Shown piece by piece: positions 45,701 through 56,940 of a DNA stretch of 64,000 nucleotides. The stretch covers positions 46,959,415 to 47,023,414 of the forward strand of contig OX326961.1 of the NCBI GenBank assembly GCA_946800325.1, given 5' to 3'. The position numbers were made by a program, and so were the translations under genes. This DNA comes from Luzula sylvatica (lineage: Eukaryota > Streptophyta > Magnoliopsida > Poales > Juncaceae). The notes beneath the pieces are model-generated. The model was given only the letters and a program-made list of their open reading frames with translations, was not told where the DNA came from and did not search any database. How positions within the stretch are numbered: position 1 is the first letter of the stretch; the number at the start of each line of letters is the position of its first letter.

Positions 45701-47178
45701 AGTTTCAGTAATGCAGTTGTAATTTAGGCAAAATGAAGGGGCTTTTGTGCGAATATTCATTAATTTTAAAATCTAATACACTACCTTGATTTGGTACATT
45801 CCAAGACGTTTAGCTAAAGGAGCAAATACTTTTAACGTCTCTCTAGCAATAGCAGACTGCATAAAAAAATTAAGTAAATAAATAACACCAACGAAAATAA
45901 TCTCATAATTAATAAGATAAAAAAAAACCCAATTTGTTAATTACTTGTTTGTGTGGGGGCATATGTGAAAGAGTACGCATGTTATGCAACCTGTCTGCCA
46001 ATTTCACAATTATCACTCTAACCTGAAAATTACAAAAACTAATTTATTAATTCTAGAAAATTGATTAAAATAAATTAATACTTTTTAAAAAAGTTCACAA
46101 GAAAATAATTAAATTACATCTTCGGTCATGGCAAGAAACATTTGTATCAAATCATCGGCTTTAACGTCTTGCTTAGAATTGCTTTCGTCCCCTTTCCGCT
46201 TAATCTTCCCCAATTTCGAAACCTTGGAGAAAATAAAGAAATACAAAATTACACTCAACCCCCTCTATTTTCATAAATTATAAAAACATCCTCCTCACCT
46301 TGGTTTCTCCTTCGACAATATTTCTAACGGTGGACCCAAATTCCTTTTCGATGCTCTCGAAAGTGACTAAATCTGTGTCTTCAACTGTGTCGTGTAATAA
46401 TCCTGCCGCAATTGACTCCCAATCGAGTTCCTAATTAAAAAAAAATCATTATAAAAATGGAAATGGAAGTAGAAAATAGTAAACTTTTTGGGTGAAAAAT
46501 GAATTACGAGTTCCCCGAGTATTCGAGCGACCTCGACAGGGTGAATAATAAAGGGCTCTCCGCTTTTTCTTTTTTGACCATTGTGTGCTTCAAATGCTAA
46601 CTGTATAAATTTATATGATTAATAATTGTAAGTACAAATTATCGAATTAATAAGATAATTTGTTTTGGGGGGAATTATCACCTTTAGAGAATCGTGAACT
46701 AGATTTAGTTCCTTTGGCGGAAGATACGAGATTGAAGGTTTGAGACTCTGCCAAATCAATTATTTGATGAAATTACAAAAACAATTTATTTGCATTATCC
46801 AAATTCGAAATTATAACAAGGAATTAAAGAATTACATACCTCCCATAAAGATTCGGGGTTAATGGAATCATACGATTCAGAGGAAGAACACCAAAGCCTC
46901 CATTTCTTGTCGTTAAGGGTAGAATTGGTATTTAAGAATCTTTTATAGAGAGAGGAATCAGATTTTCTTGTGATTTTATTGAACTTTGTCTTGCTGACGA
47001 GGTGGGACCCGCTCCTTGTGCGCCATTTGTGAGTCTGATAAGAAGAAGAGGAAGAAGAAGACTGAGTCGTACTTGCGAAGGACCCGCTTAGAACTCTCGG
47101 TGCTTTCCATGCACATGATAAAACACTGCATTCATACACACCTCGACTCCCCAATGGAACTGCTCCAATTAAATTCAA
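42779..47178 (-). CDS. RSH1: RSH1, chloroplast RelA/SpoT homologue
   Basis: Twenty-two exons from 46840-47178 down to 42779-42826 join in frame to about 805 codons. Order: N-terminal targeting region ([16 protein letters not shown], Ser-rich); HD hydrolase domain ([26 protein letters not shown] with His179-Asp180, [12 protein letters not shown]), complete; synthetase-like domain ([39 protein letters not shown]); TGS domain ([19 protein letters not shown]); and a C-terminal ACT domain ([15 protein letters not shown] to AGLLGAVG). In the synthetase loop the Gly of active RelA (KPNGYQ) is Ala436, matching the idea that plant RSH1 mainly hydrolyses (p)ppGpp. The last exon depends on a donor TTG|GTATAA; reading through would stop two codons later. 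The true start is unresolved: the frame has TGA just upstream of 47178, and no in-frame ATG follows in exon 1, so a small upstream exon is missing. Confidence 0.92.
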
Positions 47179-47394
47179 TCATTTAAATTTGAGAAAACCA
47201 TCAAGTTAATATGGTAAACAGGTTATGAATTTTCAAAAAATTATCAAAATTTCACTAAAACCACTCTCAATGATACTGAGAGGGCGAGAACTTGCTAATA
47301 ATTTGACGTCTGATGGACTTTGGCCAAGATAAAAGGAAAAAAGAAATAGCACAAAGAAGCATGATAATACCGGACATGGACGGAGAGAGAGCCA

Positions 47395-47430
47395 TCCAGT
47401 TGCTTTATGGTTCGTTCCGAATAATCTCAT
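47395..47430 (-). other. Candidate upstream exon for the RSH1 start
   Basis: An ATG at 47430 opens MRLFGTNHKATGWLSLRP before donor-like GT sites around 47372-47400. It could supply the initiator Met for RSH1, but I could not find a donor and acceptor pair that joins in the right phase, so this is only a candidate. Confidence 0.2.
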
Positions 47431-47572
47431 CGGCACCGCACAAACTGAAGCTCAATCCCTGAGAGAGGAGGCCAGAACCCAAGTACCTCCACCAGAAAAT
47501 TTCACTTTTATCTACTTAGCTTTACTGTACTAGGTGGAGAACTGTTCGAATTACACGAAACAGTAGAGAGAG

Positions 47573-47604
47573 GAAGAGAGAGAGAGAGAGAGAGAGAAGA
47601 GATA
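47573..47604. repeat. GA microsatellite upstream of RSH1
   Basis: Uninterrupted GAGAGA of about 24 bases within a longer GA-rich stretch; read as CT in the RSH1 transcript direction, so probably 5' UTR or proximal promoter. Confidence 0.9.
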
Positions 47605-47933
47605 ACGGGATACGAGAGGCCAGAGAGCGGCTGAAGCAAGTGATGACGAATTTTTTGTTCTTTCCAATTTTCCCATTTATATATAAATAAGAAATTAAGA
47701 ATTAATGTAAGACCGAATTTTTATTTCATGTGTGCCCCTACAAAATATCATAATTACATGTATATATCTCAAACGACATGTTTGATTTGAAGGATTTTGG
47801 AATACAATAATCCATGTATAATTTCAGTTTCTATGTGTTTTCAATTTAGCCCCTGTAATTTTGGGTTTTTCAATTTAGCCCTTACCCATAAATATAAAAC
47901 TTATACAAGACTAAGAACTAAGAAGTAGGGTTA

Positions 47934-48421
47934 GGGGTGTAAACGGTTCGGATAGTGGTCATACCAGATCCGTATCTATATTTTTTCGGATACGGAACAA
48001 CCCGTATACGGATACGATTCGGATATTCTCGGATACGTATGAATACATATACAAATCTTTTTTGGATAATAAAACGGATATTTGACACGTAACATAACTA
48101 TTTATTTTATCTTTGACATTCATATAAAATTAAAATAATACTTAAATAATACCTAAAGAGTATAATATAATTTTTCAAAAAAGTTGAGAAAATCTTGATT
48201 TTTAGAATAACCTTGACTTTCAAAAAAAATCACTAATATAACTTGAAAAGAAAGGGCAGACAGAAAAAAGTATTGGAGAAGAGTAAATAATTTTGGGATT
48301 TGAAAATATCTTCAAAATATTTTTTATGTATTTTTTTAAATAAAATTGCTTCATGGTTCATGAGTCATGTGGATTCGGTTTGAATCGGTTCGAATTATAT
48401 CCGAACCGTTTACATCCCCTA
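47934..48421. mobile_element. hAT-type element, TAGGGGTGTAAACGG family
   Basis: The 488-bp element starts TAGGGGTGTAAACGGTTCGG and ends CCGAACCGTTTACATCCCCTA. Subterminal GGATACGG and TCGGATA motifs cluster on the left. Flanks AGTAGGGT and ATTAGAAT agree at only 5 of 8 bases, so the TSD is doubtful. It is noncoding. Confidence 0.75.
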
Positions 48422-48429
48422 ATTAGAAT

Positions 48430-49073
48430 GACTAACAATAAATTTTCCACTTTTGAATTAAGTCAAGAATGCTACTTATCATGAGTCCTTGCATTCGTTC
48501 TTTTCGTTGGAAAATTCAGTTCTCTCTTAATGATCCATATTATGACTAGCCACTTTATATGATCCATATCCGAATAATATTAAAATTAACTACTAGAATA
48601 ATATTAATTTGTCAAAGATATTTCCAGGAATATTTTTATTTAATTTTAATTTTCTATGATAAAATATATAATAAATAAAAGATTACAATTATGTATGTGA
48701 CATATAGTTTTTTAAAATTAGTATATGTTAAAAAATATTTATAGTGATTTTAAATTAATAAAATAATACACAAATATGTTTATTAAATTTAAAGATGAAA
48801 AATAGAGGGGTATTTTTGTCCAACAAAATTGTAATACCATGAAATACACTTTTAGGGGGATAATTGAAAAGAAAATCTTGTATGTAGGAGTTTTTTTTGG
48901 AGTTTCTCAAAACTTAGGATTTTTTTTGTAAATTCAAGAAAAGTTAGGGGGTGATTTGTAAATTTTCTTAATTTTTATAATGATAATGACATGATCATCT
49001 CGAAATAAAACTATTTCACATCATTTTTTTTATCAAACAATAATACACATAATAGTGTAACCGTATAATTATA
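48430..49073. other. Intergenic with remnant of the long-TIR Mutator family
   Basis: From about 48890, GGAGTTTTTTTTGGAGTTTC and TTAGGATTTTTTTTGTAAATTC resemble the right arm of the element at 23739-24613; the preceding AT-rich stretch resembles its interior. No gene. Confidence 0.4.
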
Positions 49074-51677
49074 TCCGAGATTAGTGTGTTGCTCCCGGGT
49101 CGGGTCGGGTCCCTAGCACACACGGGTTGTACGGGCACGGGTTTAGACGGGCACGGGTGCACGGGTTTCGACGGGCGGGTTTGGACGGGTGCATTTGGAG
49201 GGACGGGGAAAACCCGCCCTTAGACCCGGCGGGCGAGACGGGTCCCGGGCGGGACGGGCGGGTTGACGGGCGGAATAAATTGAAATATTCAAAAAAATAA
49301 ATTTTAAAAATGTGAATAAAAATATAAAAATATTTGGTTAACAATTTTTATTCGAAATAAAAATATGTAACTAATTTTTTACAAGAACAAAAATTACTCT
49401 CCTCCTTTATTCCGGGCTTGAGACCGGCTATGTTACTAATTTACCATGTTAAAAAAATAACATAGGCGGAGTTCTAACTTTTTTTTTGTTAGTAAATATT
49501 TAGATGACGTATAATAATATTGAATAATTAGAAAAAAAAATTAAAGAGTGCATATATAATACCAAACCTATATTTGTAGATTGCGCATTTGTTCAATATA
49601 CCAATGCGGATTTTCTCCATCGGGATCAAATTCATCATCCGTATCAACATCCGTGACGGCGGTACTAGTCTCTTCAACATTTGGATTTGGATATTCACTT
49701 GCGGGAACTAACATAAGTTCGTTTCGATCATCCGCATCAATCCAATCTTTTAGGCATACAAGACGCTCGAAAACTTTTGGCCCCAACCGGCTCCTTTTAT
49801 TGATAATTAAAAATAAGTGAAAATTTTAATAATTATGAAAATAAATAAGAATTAAAAAAATTGTACCTTCTATCGGTAAGAATCCTATTTGCCGAACTAA
49901 AACAAGATTCGGAAGGCACCGTTGACATGGGAATAGCGAATATGTCACGAGCCATACTAGATAGAGTGGGAAAAAGATTTGCATTTCTCTTCCAATAATC
50001 TAGAACGTCGACTCCTTCCGGCGCCCCCGGTAATGCAAGATAGCTTTGTAATTCATTTGTGTTAGTTGGCATGACACTATCATCATCATCATCATCTAAC
50101 TCAAGTAACAATCCACTTCGGCTATTAGACCTATTAAGAAATAAAATATATATAGTAAATAAAATATATATAGTAAATAAAATATGAGTTTTAAAAATAT
50201 ATACCTAAATCTCGTAGAGGGCGTAGGTTGTGCGGTACTTCTTTGATTGGTGTATTGAGTAAACATTTCTTCAATCAAAGCTCGTATTTCGGGCTCCTCG
50301 GTTCCTCTCGGTAAATCTAAATAAGTCTTGTATTTTTTTACCATTCTTACCGTGTAATGTAACTTGTATGTCGGATGGAGGACATTTGCAACAATTGTCA
50401 CTTTTGGTACTTCTTCCCAATATTTTAAAAATTTCTCCTTCATAGCTTCTACAATTGGAGCGAGAGACGGGTTGGAAATTTCTCCTGCAATTCAAAAAAA
50501 TATAAGTATATAAAAATATGTAAGTATATAAAAAAATCCGAATTCAAAAAAAAATATGTACCTTTCATTTCGTCATACACTTTGGCGATGAATAAGAGGT
50601 GGTGAAGCAACTCATGCGCGGTTGGTGTATACGAGCAAGACAACTTAACCGTCGCCTTGAAAAAAGCTTCAAGAAAATTCATCAATAGAACTAATTGGTT
50701 CCACTCACTCATGGTTAGCATCATAGTCAATCCTTCGGGCGAGGAGCTCAATTGTTCATCGATAGCATCTCGATAATTAAGACATCGAGCTAACATTCTA
50801 TAAGTTGAATTCCAACGGATATCAACATCCCATGGCACACTCAACTTACTCAAATTCAACCTTTGACATAAAGCATGAAATTGTTGTTTTCTTACATTAT
50901 TAGAATAAATAAAAGTAAGACTCTCTTTAAATTTTTTTATCAAACCATCAACCCCGGGTGTTTTAAGTCCCGACTTTACCGTGAGGTTAAGGATATGACA
51001 AGCACATTTTTGGTGAAACATTACTCCGCCCATAATTGGGTTTAGGGCACGGATCAAATATTCTACCGCTTTAATATTATTGCTAGCATTATCAAAAGAA
51101 ATGGAAGAAATTTTAGTTTCTAAATCGGTTTTCAAATTATATTCTCTTAAAACACTCATAATTGCTTGAAAAATTACTTCCGCGGTGTGCGGAAAATCTA
51201 CTACACGAAAACTAATAACTCTTTTTTGTAAAACCCAAGCGGCATCGATATAATGTGCGGTAATACAAGAATAAGAAAGACCATGCTTACCGGCGGTCAA
51301 AATATCGGACGTGATTGCAACCTTGAATGGTGCGGTTGCTAATATGGCTTGCAATTCATTTTTACCCTCAACAAATTGCCTTTTAAGTTCTTTGGTCATT
51401 TTTCTATAGTGGATCCTTTTGTACAATGGTTGACCAATACCCCTAATCACTAAACGGGCAAAACTCATACAACCGGCCATTCTAATTGGTTGTTCTTTTT
51501 TGGTAATATACCGGGCGAACTCACTCAACATTTTTTTTTCATCATATCTTTGGTGAGTTCTTGTACCATCAACATTAATTATGGTTTGTACATGACTACG
51601 GTCCGCATGTTCTTGTGGTTCTTCTTTGGCCCTAATATGTTTGTCGGCATGTCTACTAAATGAGTTGGTACCATTTG

Positions 51678-52924
51678 TTGGTTAAGTCTAACCTAGAAGG
51701 GGGTATTTCAGGTAATTTACCGTACAATTACTTTATCTATTTACCCAACTTACTATGCGGAATTAATAATTTAGATGATATAGATGATACTGTAAAAACA
51801 CTTGAACACAAGATGTTTTTTAACGAAGTTCGGTAGGTGGTTGCTATGTAGCCTTAACTCACCCTTTACTCGCTTAATTGACCGATTCAATTAAGTTGCG
51901 AGTACCTACGTCTCCGGGAATGCCTTGCGCCTCTTTTTGGCTTTTCGATTGAATTCCAACTCACTCGAGTACAAGGTTTTGCCTAGATCGATTTACACGC
52001 TTCTATCGATCTATAGCTTAGGCTCTTTACAAGTTGTTGCACTAGCCTATTACAAATTTTCTCTAATCGAACTACAACGTGATCGGTCACGTGAGTGGGA
52101 AACGATTAGTGGAGAATATCGAAAGTAGATCAAAGATCTAAAGAGGGGTTTCTCAAGCTATCAATGGATATAGATAATCACAGCTTTAGGTTTTCTCTCT
52201 TTTGTTTTGAATGTATGAAAAGTGAAGAGTTGAGAGAGAAAGGTCCTTCAAGGATTCTATTTATACTCTCTATAGAAATCCTTCAGAAAACCGTAAGTCC
52301 GTTCAGAACGCACAATGTTCGTTCTGAACGCACTTGTAGTTTATACTAGCCGTTTCAAAATAACGTGCAAGTACATATGTTAGTTCGTTTGAACGAACAA
52401 AGTCCGTTCAGAACGAACTCACTTATACATTGCTTTTGTTGTTCACAGTGATGATAGTCCGTTCAACGCACTTAAATTGTGAGTGAACGGATTCTAAGTG
52501 TCCGTTCGAACGTACATGTTTGTTCGTTCGAACGTACACAATCCTGTGACACAAGTGGTTTAATCAAGATATGATATTTTGATATGTGGTAAGTCCGTTC
52601 TGAACGGACTTGGAGTTCGTTCAGAACGCACTTCTTGCTTGATTGAACTCTTTGTTATTTGAACATGATTTTATTTGAGATCTACTTGGTTTTTCCCTAA
52701 GGTTTATTTGTGGCGAATCCCACTCACGGAAGGCTTCGACATCTTGATTCTTGATATGCTTCAAGGGCCTTCCTTCTAATCTTCTTTTAGTTGTGCTTCT
52801 TTTGACTTCGAGATTCTTTATCATCTTCTAGCCGTACCTGTGTTATCCTACACATTTTCTCGATGTAAACGTTAGTAATGACAGTGTTTTGAAATAATCA
52901 AACCATTAGGAAATTTGAACCAAC
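51678..52924 (+). mobile_element. Palindrome-array element, copy 2, nested in hAT transposase
   Basis: The 1247-bp element starts TTGGTTAAGTCTAACC, followed by TAGAAGGGGG, and ends AAATTTGAACCAAC, with ACCATTTG repeated at both flanks (51670-51677, 52925-52932). Since both copies have G before TTG, the element may begin one base earlier with a 7-bp TSD and 7-bp inverted ends GTTGGTT/AACCAAC. It shares the conserved block with copies 1 and 3 (CGGTAGGTGGTTGCTATG, GTACCTACGTCTCCGG, CTAGATCGATTTACACGC, ACGTGATCGGTCACG). A TATA-like CTATTTATACTC follows a GA-rich stretch near 52255. A palindrome array fills 52270-52640. No protein is encoded. Confidence 0.85.
52280..52635. repeat. Array of about 10 CGTTC-(NN)-GAACG palindromes
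   Basis: Units such as GTCCGTTCTGAACGGAC, GTTCGTTTGAACGAAC, GTCCGTTCGAACGTAC and GTCCGTTCAGAACGAAC are spread with irregular spacers. The outer GTCCGTT arm is shared with the array at 5575-6100, but the centre has an extra C:G pair, so the two arrays differ as sets. Confidence 0.88.
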
Positions 52925-54248
52925 ACCATTTGCGCTAGTATACAAATATTCGGCTTTACATTTGCGTACCTTACACCTTGCGCTTACACAATTTCCTTCA
53001 TCATCGAGTGTCATCTCGAAGAAACGCCAAAATGGCTTGGTGTATTTTGCTTTCTTTCTTTTCTTAGAAGCCGACGGCACCGCCGGGTCGACCTCCATTT
53101 CTACTTGAATTTCGACGTCCTCGGAAGTGGTGGCATGAACGGTTGTGCTAGAACCACCCGTTCCTCCACTTGAATAGTTATGCGGAGATGATTGAGGATA
53201 AACATTAAGGTCTTGTGCAAATTGTGGTGATGGTTGAAAATATGAAGGAAGGAAATTGGGATTATGTGGATAATTTTGAGGAGGGAAATTGGGATTTTGT
53301 GGATAATTAGGGGGAGGAAAATTGGGATTTTGTGGATAATTAGGGGGAGGAAAATTGGGATAAGTAGGTGTAGGATAATTGGGATTTTATGGATAATTGC
53401 TTGTATCACCGAAAAGAGCATCGCTTAATCGTCGTCCAATTTCTTTGTTGTTTGAATCAAACGTGTTTTGAGGGTTGTTGTTAGATGGAGATGCCATTTT
53501 TCACTACAAAAAATATTATTCCAAGAAAGTTATACAAACAATTTTAGTTAACATTTTTTAATTACAAAATGTAAGCATATAACTATTTTTCTCCTAATAA
53601 ATAAAAATCCGAATAAAAAAAATCTATAAAAATCCAAAAATAAAATTACATTAAGAAAAATAAATAATAAGATTGGAATTTCATACCTCAAATTTTTCCA
53701 AGCGATGTCGAATTTTTGAGATTTTTTTAGGATACCTCCAACAACTAAATATAACTAAATAACTAATATAACTATTTTTTTTGGATTTTTTTTATATAAA
53801 CGAATTTAAATAAAATATAAAAAATATTTAGAGCTTTAGAATAATAGAATATGAGAGTTTGAGTGTAGAGAATATGAGAGATTGATAGTTGGTTGTGTGA
53901 ATTAGTGAATTGGAGGTAGGGGGGTTTTATAGGGGTACAAATTGGGGGGGGGGGGATAGAGAAACTAGCCGTTGGTGAACAGTGATTTTAACCGTTACAC
54001 AGTAAAAGCTTTCAACGGGTCGGGCGGGTGCACGGGCGGGTCGGGTTACACAGTAACGGGTTTGCCAAACGGGTGGGTTTACACGGGTCTAGTGGTAACC
54101 ATTGGTTGAAACCCTCCCTTGGACCCGTACCCGTTGACCCGTCGGGTTTCAACCCGTTTGCCAAACGGGCGGGACGGGCGGGTCAAAATCTCGGGCGGGT
54201 CGGGTCGGGCGGGACCCTAACGGGTTTTGACATAACACTATCCGAGAT

Positions 54249-54960
54249 ATAGTATTTTTACAAAAATATAACAACAATATTATATTATTGTTGTTTACTA
54301 TAAGTCATTTAAGACCAAATATTTAAACAATCAGCATACACCTTATGTATTTAGTGCACATTATTAATTATATAATACTCGTATATTATTTTTAAATTTA
54401 AAAATTTAAAAATTTAAAAATAAAAAATATTATATATGTTTATAAGTTTAAGAAATTACTTTTGTTTTAATAGGTAAATTATATTTTTTATTTCTATTAT
54501 TTATAATTTTTATAATATTAAAATAAAAACATAAATATAACATGTTTCATAATAACTTCAAAAAATTTAATTAGAGAAAATGTAATGCATGAACTATGCT
54601 AATACATATGTCAAAATAAATAAAAAATTCAAGTGAATATATTTGAAGGATTTTGAAAACTACAGTTTAAGTATACTATTAATATGTGTTTCATCTTTCG
54701 TTTATATTCATATTTGATCATGTAATTTCAGGTGAAATGATAAACAATTGAACTGATTTGGCCTAACCTAAAACTAGCGAATGATAATAGTCCAACGTCA
54801 TTACTGTAAGATAAGGTGATTTTGTAAAAGTACTCAACGTTAATCATAAATAATAAATACATAAATGTATATGAACAAACTATAGCTATAAAAAATCAGT
54901 AGTTAACTAATGATGTAAAATATACCACATATCATAATCTAATGCATTAGGGCTGCAAAA
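54249..54960. other. Intergenic; second copy of the 6490-6990 repeat
   Basis: AT-rich; from about 54590 it matches 6490-6990 in order (CAAGTGAATATATTTGAAG, CATATTTGATCATGT, CCACATATCATAATCTAAT). No gene. Confidence 0.5.
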
Positions 54961-54969
54961 TCTAATGCA

Positions 54970-55629
54970 TTAGGGCTGCAAACGAGCCGAGCTCGAGCGA
55001 GCTGTGCCAAGCTCCAGCTCGGCTCGGAACTTACTCGAGCTGGCTCGGCTCATTTAGAATTATGGTTCAAGCTAAAAAATCAAGCTCAAGCTCGGCTCGC
55101 TCTAATTCGAACTAGCTCGGCTCGGCTCAACAGTAGCTTAATTAAAAAAACAACTTGAACTTTAATTAAAAAAATTGTAACAATTGCGAATAAGCACAAA
55201 ATATTCTAAATACCAAAATATCTTAAAACATAACAATAATAAATCAAATATACAGCACAAAACACAAAATAATAGGATTTGGGCTTGGAATTATTAATTT
55301 GTCATCATTAGTTAATATTTTTTTTTAGGATTTGAGTTGTAACCATATTTGAAATTATTAAGGAAATAAAAAAATTCTTTATAAATTTTTCTAATTTTTC
55401 TAATATATATAATATGAATTAATTATAATAAAAATATTTAACTTTTTAAATCGAGCTCAAATTATTTTTGAGCTTAATACGAGCGAGCGGAGTCTGGCTC
55501 AAACTCGGCTCGATAAGCGTTCGAGCTAGCTCGGCTCAGCTCGATTAATTTCGAGTTAATGTCGAGCGAGCTATTATCAAACTATTATCGAGTCGAGTTC
55601 GCGCGAGTCACGAGCTAAAGTTGCACTAA
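54970..55629. mobile_element. hAT-type element with GAGCTCGGCTCG repeats, copy 2
   Basis: It begins TTAGGGCTGCAAACGAGCCG and ends AGCTAAAGTTGCACTAA, where three bases of the terminal GCAGCCCTAG have been lost. The interior matches 24772-25380 throughout. No TSD remains. The left end is preceded by a 23-bp direct duplication (54946-54991) that repeats AATGCATTAGGGCTGCAA, so the first bases of the element occur twice. Confidence 0.78.
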
Positions 55630-55921
55630 CGCTGAAGTGACCGCGGAGACGTGACACACGAAGATCGCACAACAAAGTTGGATACTAAAAGTTTTTAATT
55701 AATCTCTTTTACATAATCAGAAAAGTCAATCTTTCTTCTCTTTATAAAAGGATCCATTTATTTTGAATTTTCCAACGACACATATAAATTCATTTGAATT
55801 TTCAAATCTTTTTGAACTTCATATCTATATAAATTTTTATTTAAGTTTATCGCTCATTTAGATATATAAAGATAAACTATGTAATATAATATATGAAAAT
55901 TATATAAAAATTATATATATA

Positions 55922-56530
55922 CTAGTTTTATCCCCGCGCAATTGCACGTGATGTTTTTATATAATTATTTAAATAGAATTAACGCGTGTACTAATTAATG
56001 CACATGCGTTTGAACTAAATTAATCTAATCATGACATATTTGCAAATATCATGATGTCAATAGATGCATAAGGTTCATGAAATTAGTCTATCACGGATAT
56101 TATTTTCTAATATAATTTGTATAAATAGCATTTGTTCAGGTGCTTCTAAATCGATTAATATAATCAGGAAATATTCGCAAATTTTAATATGTATGTAAAA
56201 TAAGAAAAAAAGACCAAATGTAAAAAAGGACCAAAATGTAAAATAAGAAAAAAGAATCAAATGTAAAAAAGGACCGAAATGTAAATAAAAGAGGACCAAA
56301 ATGTAAATTAAAACTAAAAATGACCAAAGGACCAAAATGTAAAATAAGAAGAAAAAAAATCAAAATGTAAAAAAAGACCGAAATGTAAAAAAAAATTACC
56401 AAAATATAAATAAAAAGGACCAAAATGCAAATTAAAATTAAAAATGACCAAAATATAAATAAAAATAACCAAAATGTAAATTAAAAAAATATATTTTTTA
56501 TACAACAGTCCTTGATGACGTGGAGGCTTA
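55922..56530 (-). mobile_element. Helitron-like element on the minus strand with TTTTGGTCC repeats
   Basis: On the minus strand the 3' end is an imperfect hairpin GTGCAATTGCGCGGGG, spacer ATAAAA, CTAG (55922-55925) and T. Toward its other end (56205-56500) are the same ATTTTGGTCCTTTTT repeats as at 2917-3733, and then the block CCACGTCATCAAGGAC near 56515, placed as in the element at 2738-4854. The 5' boundary is approximate. Confidence 0.6.
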
Positions 56531-56932
56531 GAATTGCAAGAAATTTGTTTGATTTGTATATAAGATATAATAATATGTTATAATAATAATATTTTATTAA
56601 CAACAAATTTTTATTTAAGCTGCGCATGCCATCTCCTAGCGTTGATATCCCCTAGAAATATTTAATTTGTGATGTATTGACTTTTTATTTTGTAATATTA
56701 TGTACTCATCAAAATTGCTTCTTCCAAATCACTATCCTAATTTACATTCACGAACGAGGTACATTACATTCAATCATTGAGGTTGGTGGAACTGTTCGAG
56801 TCACTTTGATTCCGGAATACTTTTGATTCGCGTCGTACTAATAACTTGAACGGCAATTGTGACAATTAATTTAATACATATCTTGAAAGAAAAAGAGGTC
56901 CGATACAATCATACAATCAACCGTTTAGATCG
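56531..56932. other. Intergenic; no gene seen
   Basis: AT-rich spacer with no recognisable feature. GAGGTTGGTGGAACTGTTCG near 56780 resembles the target site at 56920-56940 and 57575-57600, so the host sequence itself is repetitive. Confidence 0.4.
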
Positions 56933-56940
56933 GTGGAACT

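Larger units (their letters stand above)
49568..53497 (-). pseudogene. hAT (Ac-like) transposase, interrupted
   Basis: Exons at 53497-50562 (split by the nested element), 50484-50205, 50130-49867 and 49793-49568 encode the protein. Visible: a Pro/Asn-rich N-terminal repeat region; a BED-like zinc finger (FWRFFEMTLDDEGN, then CKVRKCKAEY, then SFSRHADKH; Cys spacing is wider than usual); the RNase-H-like core with TSDILTAGKHGLSYS, SFDNASNN, the CACHILNLTVKSGL insertion region and DVDIRWNSTYRML; and the C-terminal hATC dimerisation domain (TVPSESCFSSANRILTDRR). Two defects: codon 37 is TAA where neighbouring repeats have CAA (53387-53389), and an element is inserted in the zinc finger at 51678. 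The downstream frame is otherwise open, so decay is recent. Confidence 0.88.
49082..54240 (-). mobile_element. Complete hAT transposon with transposase gene and nested insertion
   Basis: Ends TAGTGTGTTGCTC (left) and, read inward, TAGTGTTATGTC (right) are flanked by a perfect 8-bp TSD TCCGAGAT (49074-49081, 54241-54248). Both ends carry dense subterminal repeats of CGGGTCGGGCGGG and ACGGGTTT (49095-49275; 54018-54235), typical transposase binding zones. The inner part encodes an Ac/Tam3-type transposase on the minus strand. Total length is 5159 bp, or about 3.9 kb without the 1.25 kb element inserted at 51678. The intact TSD and ends point to a fairly recent insertion. It may be the source of short relatives with similar GGGTCGGG ends, such as 56941-57579, though terminal bases differ. 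Confidence 0.92.

Noticed and set aside
51925..52128. Small frame in the conserved block of the palindrome element (also near 5167 and 61374)
   Set aside because: The frames are not conserved between the three copies at the protein level, so the conserved block is probably noncoding.
54028..54252. Small frames in the hAT right end
   Set aside because: They are translations of GGGTCGGGCGGG subterminal repeats.
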